Assembly (NCBI RefSeq): GCF_000003815.2
Contig: NC_049996.1
Coordinates: forward strand, 1,857,349-1,921,348
DNA: 64,000 nucleotides
Direction: 5' to 3'
From: Branchiostoma floridae
Lineage: Eukaryota; Chordata; Leptocardii; Amphioxiformes; Branchiostomatidae
Each line of letters starts with the position of its first letter. Position 1 is the stretch's first letter. A program made the position numbers and the translations under genes. Positions 1 through 13,000 of this stretch are shown here, one piece after another. The notes under the pieces were generated by a model that made no database searches, had not been told where the DNA came from, and saw nothing but the letters and a program-made list of their open reading frames with translations.

Positions 1-117
1 ATATAGTTCAGTTTGCCAGTGAAATACACAAAGTGCAAAAGTAAGAAAAGCATGAACTAATGGCTATGATTCTATTCTCATCTACTTGATTGTAATGCTA
101 TATATCAAAGAATTATG

Positions 118-720
118 GTAGCCCTTATTGTTATGCTAACTACAGTCAAACCTGCCCAAGACGACCACCCGGGGGACCGGAAAAGAGCGGTCGATTTGGA
201 CAGGTGGTCGCTGAGAAGAGTATCGACTCAAAACATGCCCGATGCAAAGTATAAATGGTTTCCGTTGTGTTTAGTGGGAAATAGCAAGCACACTGCACGC
301 CCGCAAAGAAGCGAGGTTTTTAATGTCAAATACAACACGCACACTGTAAATTTAACCCCCAAATCCGACACAAAGTGGCCGATTTGGGCACAAAATCGCG
401 CTAGTTATCATAAAAAATCGATGAAAACCTCAATTTTGAAAATGATGCGGTCGTTATGGGTCTCAATTTGGGCCGGTCGCGGTCGCGTTGGCCAGGTGGT
501 CGTTGAGAAAAGGTCGCTTAATGCTTACGTCAATGGGAAAATAAATCGGGACCGAGAAAAAGTGGTCGAAATGGTCAGGTGGTCGCTGAGAAGAGGTGGT
601 CGCTCGGGCAGGTTTGACTGTAGAATGTTAAGCTTTATTCTATACCTCTATTTTGTACTTTGTGTAATAGTTGTTACCATACATTGTACCATACCATTGT
701 CATGCAATTAAGTTCTCTCT
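118..720 (+). repeat. Interspersed repeat interrupted by MITE 143-620
   Basis: gtagcccttattgttatgct before and gaatgttaagctttattcta after the MITE match the continuous copy at about 8322-8445 (gcccttattgttatagtaattaggatgttaag ... catgcaataaa region). The tail with ttgtcatgcaat(t)aa looks like the 3' end of a retroelement. Bases 1-117 and 721-939 show nothing else. Confidence 0.7.
143..620. mobile_element. Tigger/pogo-like MITE, 478 bp, TA target
   Basis: Perfect terminal inverted repeat CAGTCAAACCTGCCC / GGGCAGGTTTGACTG flanked by TA (141-142, 621-622). Internal sequence is rich in GGTGGTCGCTGAGAAGAG motifs and is shared, inverted, with both ends of 16045-18560. No transposase. It is inserted in an interspersed repeat whose intact copy is at about 8320-8445. 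Confidence 0.88.
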
Positions 721-939
721 AAGGACTTCTGTATTCGCCACAACACTTTCCAATGTCAATACATCACACAAGAATGTCAGCATGTACACACTTTGAAATC
801 AGCTTGGGAACTTTGTTGTGGTAAGAGAAAGATCACAAATAGATGTTGCATGGTTTGTTCCTTGCCACTGTCACAATCAGGGTGGTATGCAAATTCTTAG
901 ATCTGCAACAGTCAACATTAAGAAGGAAGAGCGACTTAC

Positions 940-1020
940 TGCAGACACCGACTTGCTCATCTGAATTGTCTCCACAGTCGTTGTCACCGTCACACTGCCA
1001 TCTTGCTGGGATACAGCGAC
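940..1020 (-). CDS. LRP1: LRP1 exon 63, rest of LDLa 25; last exon in window
   Basis: 81 nt, phase 1-1. [27 protein letters not shown]. Donor gtaagt at 939-934. No further LDLa exon is visible between 1 and 933, so the next exon lies beyond the window. Confidence 0.92.
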
Positions 1021-4000
1021 CTGTAGTGATGAAACCACAGTGTCTAACAATTCAACAAGCAACAAAATACTTATCATTACAAGCTAAGCCAACATATACA
1101 GTACAGTGTATTCTCTCATTTTATCTCCAGTAGTAGTAGCGTCCATATCCAACATGTAACAGGTAATCTGAGGAAATTTGCCCCTACCTGTGTTGTTACA
1201 GCGGAGTTCGTTCTCAGAGCAGCTCCGTGCGGTACAGTTGTTAGGCTCGTCCGAGCCGTCGCCACAGTCGTTGTCTCCGTCACACATCCACACACGCGGG
1301 ATGCAGATCTTGGACGAGTTACACTTGAACTGGTTCGCTGCACAGGTTCTCTCAGCTATAAGGGAACAAAATCTTTATTATTACACATACCTGTGTGTAC
1401 AAAATCTTCATAATCTCTATCAACAGTTTGGAGTAACAAATTCAAACCTCAGATTGAAGCCTGATGCTTTTTCGTTACAAGTACAATGGGGCTTCAGTAC
1501 GGCTCATGTGTTTCAGCCAAGCACCTGGTCACCCCTACTCTTCTTGATACAAAATGTAAGTGTTGGGTTCTTTAATGTGCAGTTAGTTTGACTCTTGAGG
1601 CTTACAACATGTACATGGCTGAAGCTTCCTCATACACAGGGCTGTCAGCTTTGCTTCACTATCCAAAATGACAAATGTAGTTTGTAGTATACAGACAGTG
1701 TAATACATTCAGATACTTTAAAGTTTAAGGTTGGCCATTTTTCAAACATTTTAGCTGAAATTCAGACACACAACCATGTAACAAGTTTCCTAAAAGTATA
1801 CTGTTGCTTAGACTGATAAAAAGCATTACTTCAAAAATCTTTGTGCCATTGTTGGTTGAAGATGCAAACAATTTCCATCTGTTACAACTTAATTTTTAAG
1901 TACACAACTGATGTAACAAGTTCAATCCAATAAAAGATACAAAAAAAGACAATGTCTAAAACATGTAAATACAAGGCTACAGAAGTGAAATTATTTCCAC
2001 ACTTTTTGACAATTTCGTACCTATGTGAAGTTACATTACGATAACTTACGACAGTTTTCCTCGTCGCTGCCATCCTGACAGTTGGTAGCACCGTTACATC
2101 TGAAGATCCCAGGGATGCACTTGTTCTCTCCCTTACACTTGAACTGGTTCGGCAGGCAGGTGTGGTGTTCTACAGAAAAATAACCATTTTCATCAACACA
2201 AGTACAGAATACAAAATAGATAAGACAAATGTAAAGTACAATGTACAATTGCAACGATACAGATAAAGCCCATGACCTAAAATCATTGCCTTTCTTTCAT
2301 CAATACCTGAACTGGTTTGAAAGACCCATGTAGTGCTTTTAAGAAGTGACCAATTTCATCAATGCTTCTATCAGAATATGTTTTCATTACAAAGGCACCA
2401 TCAATTAATGCTGTCTATTATCTTTCTTTATCTTTTACATACATTGTACAGTTGAAAAACATTGTCAGACAAATGATGTTACATTCAGTGCTTGGTGCAT
2501 TATTAAGGACATAAGTAATCTTAGTCGAGATGAGATGTTATCTTAGCACAGATGTCTCATCATTTTCTGACAGACTTAGATTTCTATAAAGCTACAGTAC
2601 AATATTGTGAAAATTACGGACATTAAACTAACTCTTTGAACAAAACTAAGTGTTTGGTCTACAATAAAATACTTAGTCGTGTACAAAGAACTTTGTTATT
2701 GAGCTGAGATGTTGTCTTACCACAGTTCTTCTCATCAGACCCATCCGTACAGTCCTGGTCCCCATCACAGATGAAGGCAGGGTTGGTGCACTCTGTGTTG
2801 TTACACTGGAACTGGCCAGGGCGGCAATTGAAGGGTGCTGAACAAAAAATACAAAAATAATTCAACCCAGGAAGTACATGATTGCTGGCTAAGTATATCA
2901 CAAGACTACATGTATAGGGCTGAGCCCATCTCAGTCTCAAAAAGGGTTAGTCTACTGGTAGTGTTCTCTATGTTTTACTATAAACTCTTTGAATTCCCAA
3001 ATGCTCTCTAACATACTCTTTCCTGCTGAATGCTAAGTAGAGCAAGTAATATCTACCATTTTTAGTATGACTTGGTCAGGGATCAAAATCATGACGTACC
3101 GACTGAAGGGTGAACACTCTACTTACTTGGTAATTGCACAATCACCTTAAAGTTTAAATTCTTACTGTGGTGCATTACTGTTGTATACAGTTTCAATATA
3201 GCATCATCTGACATCATCACACAACACATACATGTCACAACTAAATACAGCTGTACCATTCCATAGAAATCTTCATGACCAAAAAATATTGAATGCAACT
3301 AAAAAGTGATATCATTTTATTGTCCAATATTCACCACTGGTATAGCATTGCAATGGTAGAAGTGCTTTCTGGCCTTTTTGGCCATATTTCAGCTTCTGTT
3401 TGGTTGGCTATGGTACAAAAATCTGTTACACTGTCTGTTATAGCTGTTACTAAAATTTACTGTGTCCACTTACGACAGCTGGCTGGTTCATCCGAGGCAT
3501 CGTCACAATCATTCTCCCCGTCACACTTCCACCAGAAGGGGATACACTTGAAGTTGCCACACTCGAACTGGCTGGAGGTGCAGTTGGAGAGACAGGTCTT
3601 TCCATCCGAGGCCAGGTAGAAGTTCTCGGCACATGCACAGGTACGCTTCCCGCCGGGTTGTAACAAGCACAGGTTATGGCAGCCGCCATTGTTTACTGAG
3701 CATGGGTGGTTGGGTACTAGAAGGGGGAATACATAGTTTACATTGTAAAAGCCTGGTGGTTTGAAGGAGAATTTTGTACTTGTCTGTATCTAAATCTACT
3801 ATGTCTACTGTTAGTTAGTCTATATAGACTATGACTCATAAGCTGCAATAACAACTGTTAGGCTATGCTACTGTAAATACTGATACTGAAATGTTCAATA
3901 CCTTGAACGTTTGCAGTTTTTGTGGTGGCTTTTTTTTTACGTGAAATATACACAATGAATATACTTTTTACAATTTTGCTGTCAGTGGTAAAAAAAAATT

Positions 4001-7000
4001 GTTTCAAATGCTCCCCCAAACATCTGAAAACTCCCAAAACATTATTTTCCCTTCTAAAATAAACCACGGCAGACGTTTCTATAACTGTTATATTCTGCAT
4101 GGCAAAAATGACTGGTTCACTTTGCACTAACAATTCAGTCCCAAACATTAAGTACTGTCACATACATAGCAATGACACAATTTTATGGTTAGCAATGACA
4201 CAGTTTCTTCTAATTCCATGGCCATCTGCAAGTTTTAATAGATAGAATTCACACTTAGGCTGTGAAGAGTCCCAAACTGCTGTGTGTCATGCACTAAATA
4301 TCTGTACATTTTTGTTAAACGAAAATTAAAAGAAAAACTTACCACTCCTTTGTCTGTAAGGATGGTAAACATGGATGTCCATGGGTCGGTGCACAGATGT
4401 CACCAGTTGGGTTGCATTAGCCCCAGTGTACTTGTGGGCCTTGTGGACTCCCTTAGTCTCCCAGTCTGTCCAGAAGATGTAGTCTTCAAACAGCGACAGG
4501 CCAAAGATGTGGGGGATACCGGTCTCACTGATAACTGTAGGGGTTGGGAAATATGGCATTTGTATCAAAAACTGTTTTTATTTACGTATCTGCTATGTTT
4601 CTGTGATAGTCAGTCCCTGTTCTTAAGGTTCATATCTCAGCTTAGTCTCTTGTCCAAACTCGAATCACTATTAGTTGACCTATCTGAATGGAAATAAACC
4701 AACATAGAACTAGCCTACATCAATGAAATACTATGTACAGATGTAAAAGTACATATCAATTGGTTATCAATAGTTTCTTTTGTATATGTTAAGTACATTC
4801 TTTTCGGGCATGTACAGAAAAAAATTAATTGCTGAAATCAACTTTTCATTTGCCCAAAAACTAAATGACATTTTTCTATGGATTTTCACTTCTAGCGATA
4901 GAATTCTTTTATTATTTGCTCTATTTTTCTGTGTTGATTGATGCTTGACCTCGTGACAGTGAAAAATAGCAAGTACATGTATATTAAAATCTCGCTCCTG
5001 GGAAAATCTTACTTGTCTGATCAGGCAAGTAGGGTTGGACATGCGCTTTTCTGATCAGCACTTTCACTTGCCTATGACAATCGGAGTAGTGGACTTGTTC
5101 AACCCTGTGAGTAATAACATTGATGAAAGATCAGAAACCTGTTTGAATGTTGGAGCCATCAGCCTCAGCAAACTGGATGTGATCTTCCCTTGCGTCTCCC
5201 CAGAAGATCCTCTTGGTGACGTAGTCTATGGTCAGTCCGTTTGGCCAGCCGATCTTGGTCCTGGTACTGTTGATGATGACCTGACCATGGCTACCGTCCA
5301 GCCAGGCTCGGCCAATGTGGGGGTTCTCTCCCCAGTCTGTCCAATACAAGTATCTGAAAATCAAAACAACACATAGACTTATGGATATAGATCATGTTAC
5401 CTTGTGAAATGTTTTTCAACACTTATTCGTTCTTAATATCCAATATTCTCTGTATTCTCTAGCCAGGGTGGCGTACATCATTGTCAATCTATTCCCCAAC
5501 GATGATTTTGAACCATTAAACTTCACATGAAATGTTTAATTTCTTTTAAACCTAAAATTTGGCTATATACAACTTGAATATTCAATTTTTGAAAAAAGAA
5601 CAAATTTTTTAGACCAAAATTGATCTGATAGCAAAGAAACTTTGAACACAAGAATAAGATCACAATACACAGATCATCTTTCAAGGAAGAAAAACAGGCA
5701 CTGGATATAGAAGAAAGTGTCTGGCTGTGAGGGCTTGTAATGGAGAGAGAGTGAGAAAGATAGAGTGAGAGATTGAGAGCGAGACAGAGACAGAGAGAAG
5801 AAAGAAAAAGAGATAGGGAGGGAAAAAAAGAAAGAAAGAGTGAGAGAAAGAGAAAGGGAGAGAGAAAGAAAGAAAAAGGTTGACTGACCCTCCTTGTGGC
5901 TCCACCACCAAGGCTCGTGGTTCCTTCAGCCCATCCTTGTACAGTACTTTCCTGTAGTCCCCATTCAGTTTGGACACCTCGATCACATCCTTAGCCTTGT
6001 CACACCAGTACAGGTTCCTCCCTACCCAGTCTACAGCTATCCCATCTGGGTTACTCAAGGCTGTACTGTGGAGAACCTGTGTGAACAAAAATCACATCCT
6101 TAGCCTTGTTACACCAGTAAAGGTTCCTCCCTACCCAGTCTACAGCTATCCCATCTGGGTTACTCAAGGCTGTGCTGTGGAGAACCTGTGTAATAAAAAA
6201 TCACATCCTTAGCCTTGTCACACCAGTACAGGTTCCTGCCTACCCAGTCTACAGCTATCCCATCTGGGTTACTCAAGGCTGTGCTGTGGAGAACCTGTGT
6301 AAACAAAAATCACATCCTTAGCCTTGTCACACCAGTACAGGTTCCTCCCTACCCAGTCTACAGCTATCCCATCTGGGTTACTTAAGGCTGTACTGTGGAG
6401 AACCTGTGTAAACAAAAATCACATCCTTAGCCTTGTCACACCAGTACAGGTTCCTCCCTACCCAGTCTACAGCTATCCCATCTGGGTTACTTAAGGCAGT
6501 ACTATGGAGAACCTGTGTATAGAAATAAATCATTGCAATGGCTTTTTATAGAGTCATGTATATATATTCTGTATCTATATAGCCGATATAACCCCGGTGT
6601 AACACACTAGCTTTGCAGGCGCCTGGCACAGTGTGGCAGCAGCTGGTTATATTACACTGAACAACCTGTCACACCTGACTTTTGCACATCTATCTGCAAG
6701 TGTTGTTAGCACTTGAATGGTTGGACCTACAAGTAAGTGGCAAACAAAATGTTCATGTATGTCCAGTTTTCTACAGTAACTATTTCCTTGGTTTTAATTG
6801 TGTTACATCCAATCTTCAACTATTTCCTTCTCAGTTACCCAGGGCTGTGAAGTAATTGGGACAAAAAAAAATTGTATGCATGGTTCCCTGCAAAATTACA
6901 ACTTTCTTTCTATACTTTGTAGCCTAAAAATGAATAAGAGTTATCACATTTGTTGTTTAAATCCGTTAAAAAAATGACATAATTTGTGGTCCAAAAACAT

Positions 7001-10000
7001 TGTAAGAACAAATTAGGGGCAGAGTGTACCTGTCCTTGGTGCTGAAAATGCAGCATTCATTTACATGTATTACTAAACCTTTGTATGATTTACATGATGA
7101 TGGCTGCTTCTTCGTGTCCGAAGATCATTACATACAAGCCCCTTAAATGATGACAGAAAAAATACAAGCAAAATGATAGAAGGTACAGAAAAAACTGTAC
7201 TATCACACACACAAAAAAATATCAAAAACACATAAGTAAACTAATAGAATGTGCTGTTGATCATAAGTATTCCCATAAAAAGATGAAAGAATCATATAAG
7301 CCAATCGAAGTAGTCGTACCTCGAAGTTTGAGCTATTAACATGAGCTCTACGAATCATGCTCCTCTGTGTAGTGACATCTGTCCAGTATATCATTTCTTC
7401 CTTAATGTCGAAGTCCAAGGCAACGGCGTTGTTCAACCCCCCAAGCACGATCTCGTATGTCCTGCCGGAGAAATCCACCTTACGGATGTAGTAGCGGTTG
7501 GAGAACATCACGTATGGCTTCACATCTGAATATGGATAAAAGGTAGATAAGTAGTCTCTCAATTGAGAAATGGCGATTTTTTTACTGACAACATCTCTTG
7601 AAATACATACAATAGCTTGCAAAGATGCAGCATGCAAGCATAGATACTAGTATTGATAGTAATATTTGCTACCATGATTACAAAATATGCTAAAGCTACA
7701 GTTGCCCATACATTAGAAAATAAATCGGGCCTGGCCCCCATCTCTGCTTCTAAGCCCTGAACCACACATACAATGTAAGTGCATGCACTACAGCAGGGGG
7801 CTAGTCCACTGGTAGTGTAGTGTGTTTAGCTTCCATACTCTTTCTCTTAGCAGAGAAAGAAGTATGTACCATTTTTAAGAGTCTTTGATATAATCTGGCT
7901 ACAGCATCCAGTCTTCCTTGATGGTCTTCCATTTAAGTACTGACCCGAATGCACCTTGCTTAACTTCCGAGATCAAGGATTCAGGTGTATCAATGCGCCA
8001 CAGCCATAGCCACCATTACAAAGTATGGTTGTCGTTTACAGTGTATCTACCAGTTGAGCTACAGGGACATCCAAACAAAGCATGGTGGCTGGACAAAGGA
8101 AATAGAAAAACACAGAAGCACACACTGACCTGAAGCTGCTTTGCAGACCCCAGGTTGTGCCGGGTCCCTGTTGTAGCCCTCTGCACATCGACAGCGATAG
8201 CTGCCATAGGTGTTGACGCAATACTGGCTACAGGGGAACTCTGTATTACACTCATCGATATCTGGAAGAGACGCATGAAGATTCCCCTGTATTAATCAAT
8301 TGAACCATTATATAAAAACTTATGTTTGCCCTTATTGTTATAGTAATTAGGATGTTAAGTTTTACTCTTTACCTTTATTTTGTACTTTGCGTAATACTTG
8401 TTGCCATACATTGTACCATGTACAATTGTCATGCAATAAAAAGTTCATCATTAATTTTGCCCCCAAAAATTGCAAAACAAGAAAACAAATCCATAGCATA
8501 TCCAAACTTTAAAAGAATGTTGTCTATTGAACATGTTGAATCACTGTGCATGTACAGAGTTCTAAATCTATTCAACTGTCAGTAACTAAGATTTGGCATT
8601 TCCATTTACTAAAAGAAAGATGGCAGATGCTTACGTCTGTTTTACACAATTGTATTGTTTTCTAGAGTCATCAAACTTGTTAGTTAACTCTGTACCTCTA
8701 CATAGATGTGTATGTGGAATAACTATGACGATGTACATAGTCATTCTGTGACAGAGAAAAGTTTTACTCATTTACATACCCTCACAGACATATCCGTTCA
8801 TCCTGTACCCCTTGTGGCAGCGGCACATGAAACCGATGGGCAAATCCTTACACACCTGGGTACAGTTGTTAAACTCTGCATCCAGGCACTCATTTCTCCC
8901 TGTAGGAAAAGAAAATTACATGTTTTTATTCCTCTGCATCCATAAGACCACATGTGGTCCTTTTGTGCATTTAGCCCTCGGGCATGAATATGCAATAAAG
9001 ATTATCATTTATGAACACAACTACCATTGACCTGCTCTATGCTACAAAGAAATTGTATTTCTGGTGTTCTACATCTTTTGTATTGACCATAGCCTGAGTG
9101 CCAGCCTCCATAGTGACCACTGGCTCAATCGCTTGCTAACCACATTGGCTCAATCCTGTGGTTAGTAAAGCAAAAGGATTTAGCCAGCGGTCACTACGGA
9201 GGCTGGCACTCAGGCTACATTCACTACATTCAGTTACATTCAATCTTCGCTGCCATGAAAAAAATAATCTTATTCGATATTGTCAGAACAACAGTGGAAC
9301 ACCCTTGAAAGAAAGAATTTCATTTTAATAACATGTATCAAGAAAAGTGTAGTTGAGAGGGTGTCAGGAAGATGATACACTTGCAATTTGCTACATAACT
9401 CAGATGATAAGAAACACTACACTCACCACAAAGGTCTGTGGGTTCGTCTGACCCATCGCTGCAGTCCTTGTTGTTATTACATGTCATGTTCCACGGGATA
9501 CACTGGCCACTTTGTGTGCACATAAACTCCTCTTCACTACAGGATGTCTCTACAAGAAGAAGAGCAGCAATTAGTCTTGATGTTCCTCTTTGTTGACAGT
9601 TAACTTAACATAGTACAGAGACCATTTTCTGGAGGCTCAATTCCTTGAAAGTTTGCTGAATCCAGGGTTGATATTATGCTATAACATCTACAGTAGTAGT
9701 GCAATCCAATGAATGTTTTTAGAATTTGGCATCTGCTGCAAAAGGCTGCAGCAAATGCAAGTTCAAACACACAGAGGGGTGCAACTGATAACATGGTTAA
9801 AGATGAGGGCAGCACAAGGAAAGTGTAAAGACATAATTTTTTGTACTTTCTACGATTACCAAAAAAAAGTAGGAGTGGGATCAAATGTTTCATCACATTA
9901 TGGAAATGATGACTTAAGCAGTGGACCAAGGATAATAACTTAACAGAGACTGAAAATTGAAAATAATCTTCAACCAGTTTAGCTCACTAACAAGTTGTTC

Positions 10001-13000
10001 TTCAACTGGTCATGCCAGAGAAGACAGACGCTAATATGTACAGTATTTACAGGTTCATTGCACCAGAGAAATTCCCCCAGCTGTTTTTGACAAGCACAGA
10101 GAACAGTGGGCCATGCACGTCTTAACATCCCATCCTAAGGATTTCAAGCATTTCCATTAGCCCGCATATTGGGTGAGTGACACAGAAAGGTTTCTTACTC
10201 AAGGCTTCTTGGGCCAAAAGCCAGCCACTGGATTACACACACTTCAAGAGGACTGAAGTTGTACAGTTAAAAAGTCTTAATTCTTTCAAATCTAGTGTTT
10301 TATACTGTTTACAAATGGTCTTATTTCATAACAATAATACAGAGGACACTGACCACACTTAGGATTGGAAGGAGCTTCATCAGAGTTGTCGTTACAGTCA
10401 TTGTCTCTATCACAAGTCCAGGTAGAGGGGATACATCGCCCATTCTTACACTGGAACTGGTCCGGTGCACAGGTCGTGTACGCTGAAAGGGGAAACACAC
10501 AAGAACACAGATCAGTACAAGCAAACATCTTGGGCTGAAGACAACTCAGGCGAGAGAGGGAACAATTGTAAACGGGTTGTTGTGTGACATTGGTAAAGAA
10601 ATAGTGAAAAATAGAAAATTTTATGTACAATACATCATTTTTAAAACATAACTTGATAGAATAAAGGGGTTGCGTAAATTTTATGACCCTCTGAAATTCT
10701 GTTCGGACCTAAAATAAACTTTGGGAGAGTTTCTGTAACCTGTATCGCAGGCTACATTTTGTAACACTGCACCTTAGTAAAGAAAATGATGGCAACGATA
10801 ATAACTCTACCTGGACCACTAACACTTTTAAAAACACACTGAAATATGGGGATGGTGGTACCATTGTTCAGTATATGAAAAGTTTTTCTCCTATTAGCAT
10901 GTGGATAAGACTTACTGCATTCCTTCTCGTCAGATCCGTCCCCACAGTCGTTGTCATGGTCACATACCCAGGCAGCCTGGATACAGCGTCTGTTCTGGCA
11001 CTGGAACTCATCTGAGTCACATGTCTCTGTAAAGGCTGAGGGAAGGCAATAAAGACATCACATCAAGATAAGGAAAATGCAGCGGGCATGATTTGATGAT
11101 AGGGGTAATAATTTTATAAATATTGGGTACCGGTACCCAGCCCTAGGGGTAATGCCTACCTGCAGCAGTGGAACTACTGCAAAGACATTGTGGTATGGGA
11201 ATACATCTTTTCTTTTAAATTGCCTTTACGGTATCTGAGTTCACAAGAGAAGTTGTGCATTACATCTTTAATATTTCACATAGTCATCATTATATCGTTC
11301 TGTGCCAGTACTGCAGCCAGGCCACGGCCTCCTCATTAGCTTCTAGTAGGTCCTGGTTGGAGATGTTGGGGCCTAATACGCAGTACTTTGTAATGTGTCC
11401 CATAGTTTGGGTAGGGTGGCCACAAGGACACTCAGCTGAGTTCACCCATCCCCATTACCCATTAGAGGAATATTAAAACTAAAATGTTAAAGCTCAAAAC
11501 TCAATTTTAAACAATCAAATTTTCAGCACCACGGACAGGTATAATATTTTCTTCCACAAAAAAGTTTTTCTACACCAAACCATTTTTACTCTCTCTAAAT
11601 GTCTTAGTAGGTAAATCTATGGATCTTACTTGACTAAAACATGTATTAGTAATGACACATGTATTAGTAATGAATCACTATTACTTTTATTACATATTCT
11701 ATTTTTGCAAAGATGGACGGATGCCTACCTAGGAAGGAATAACTATTACTTTTATTATTCACATATACTATTTTAAAAATAGTCTAAATAGGTTATTACA
11801 TTTAGTGCTTTATGTGCTTTCCTATGTTATACTTTACTTACTGCAGTTTGCTGAGGCCATTTCGTCTGAGGCATCTGGGCAGTCATTATCACCATCACAA
11901 GTCCAGTGTTTGGGGATACACCGAGCATTCTCCACACAACGGAACTGTTCTGGCGGGCACGTGATCCGATCTGTAGGAGTTTGTACGCAATAATGTAAAG
12001 AAAATGCATTGACAAACATATGGGAAGCTAAGCCTCTCAAAGCATTTTCCTACACAATGAAGGTAGAAAATGTAGTCAAGAAATTCTTGTTACAATAATC
12101 ATTGTGGAAGACAGTAGATGCTTGGAGAAGTAGTAGACTTGGTCTGAGAAAGTAGCTAACATGAGGATAATGAGGAAGATGACTAGTTAGTAGTTAGTAA
12201 CAATGTGAAATTTCTGTTTGCTACATGTAAATGTACTGAGCAATCCTAGCATATGCATTGTACAATGTAGCTTTTCACATTGAGTAAAAATGTGTAAATA
12301 TGAGTTACAATGTACATGTACAATGTACATCAGCAATGTAGATCAGCCATACTACAAAAGATAAAAAATGCAAAGTAGAAAGTTATGGTAAGCAAGAGTT
12401 AATAGTGTTAAACATAAATGAGGTTTGTGCAATTCTCACCTAGCTGTTCTTTTATCCATTCAGCTAAGCATGCACAAGTGGAAAAGTATGGTATGTGATG
12501 TAGATGCAGTGGCAAAAATTATGGTAAAAAATAAATTAATGCTTTAAGACTAGAAGTTGAAAGACTAAAAGGAAATCTTACAATGACAAGAAGGAATAGT
12601 TAACATAGAACTTATAAAATGCTTTGGAAATAAAGTATACAGCTGCTTCCTATAACAAGATGACAGATGTTGAGTCAAACTGCCTGTGATTTTTAAGATG
12701 CAGGAGATTTGGAAACTCTTCTTAGAAACACCAATTACATGATTGTCTAAAATTTATCACTAGATTGTCCAGTCTTCACTTGAAAAAAAAAAGAATACAC
12801 TTCTTACACCTAGGATCCTTACAATGAAATTGCTCTGATTGGAAGGGTCATATCTACATTGTATGTCTGGGTAACGTACCACACATAAGGTTAGAAGACT
12901 CGTCAGACCCATCCTCACAGTCTTGTTCCCCGTCACACTTCCAGTTCAGAGGGATACACCGGGAGTTGTTACAGGTGAACTGCTCCTTTGTGCACGAGAA

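Noticed and set aside
115-711. 198-codon plus-strand open frame
   Set aside because: It covers the MITE 143-620 with inverted ends; the reverse copy gives a similar frame at 16235-16582. No transposase motif.
6540-7319. Extra propeller-7 exon
   Set aside because: Exons 55 and 56 join in phase and cover the expected sequence; no YWTD-type frame lies between.
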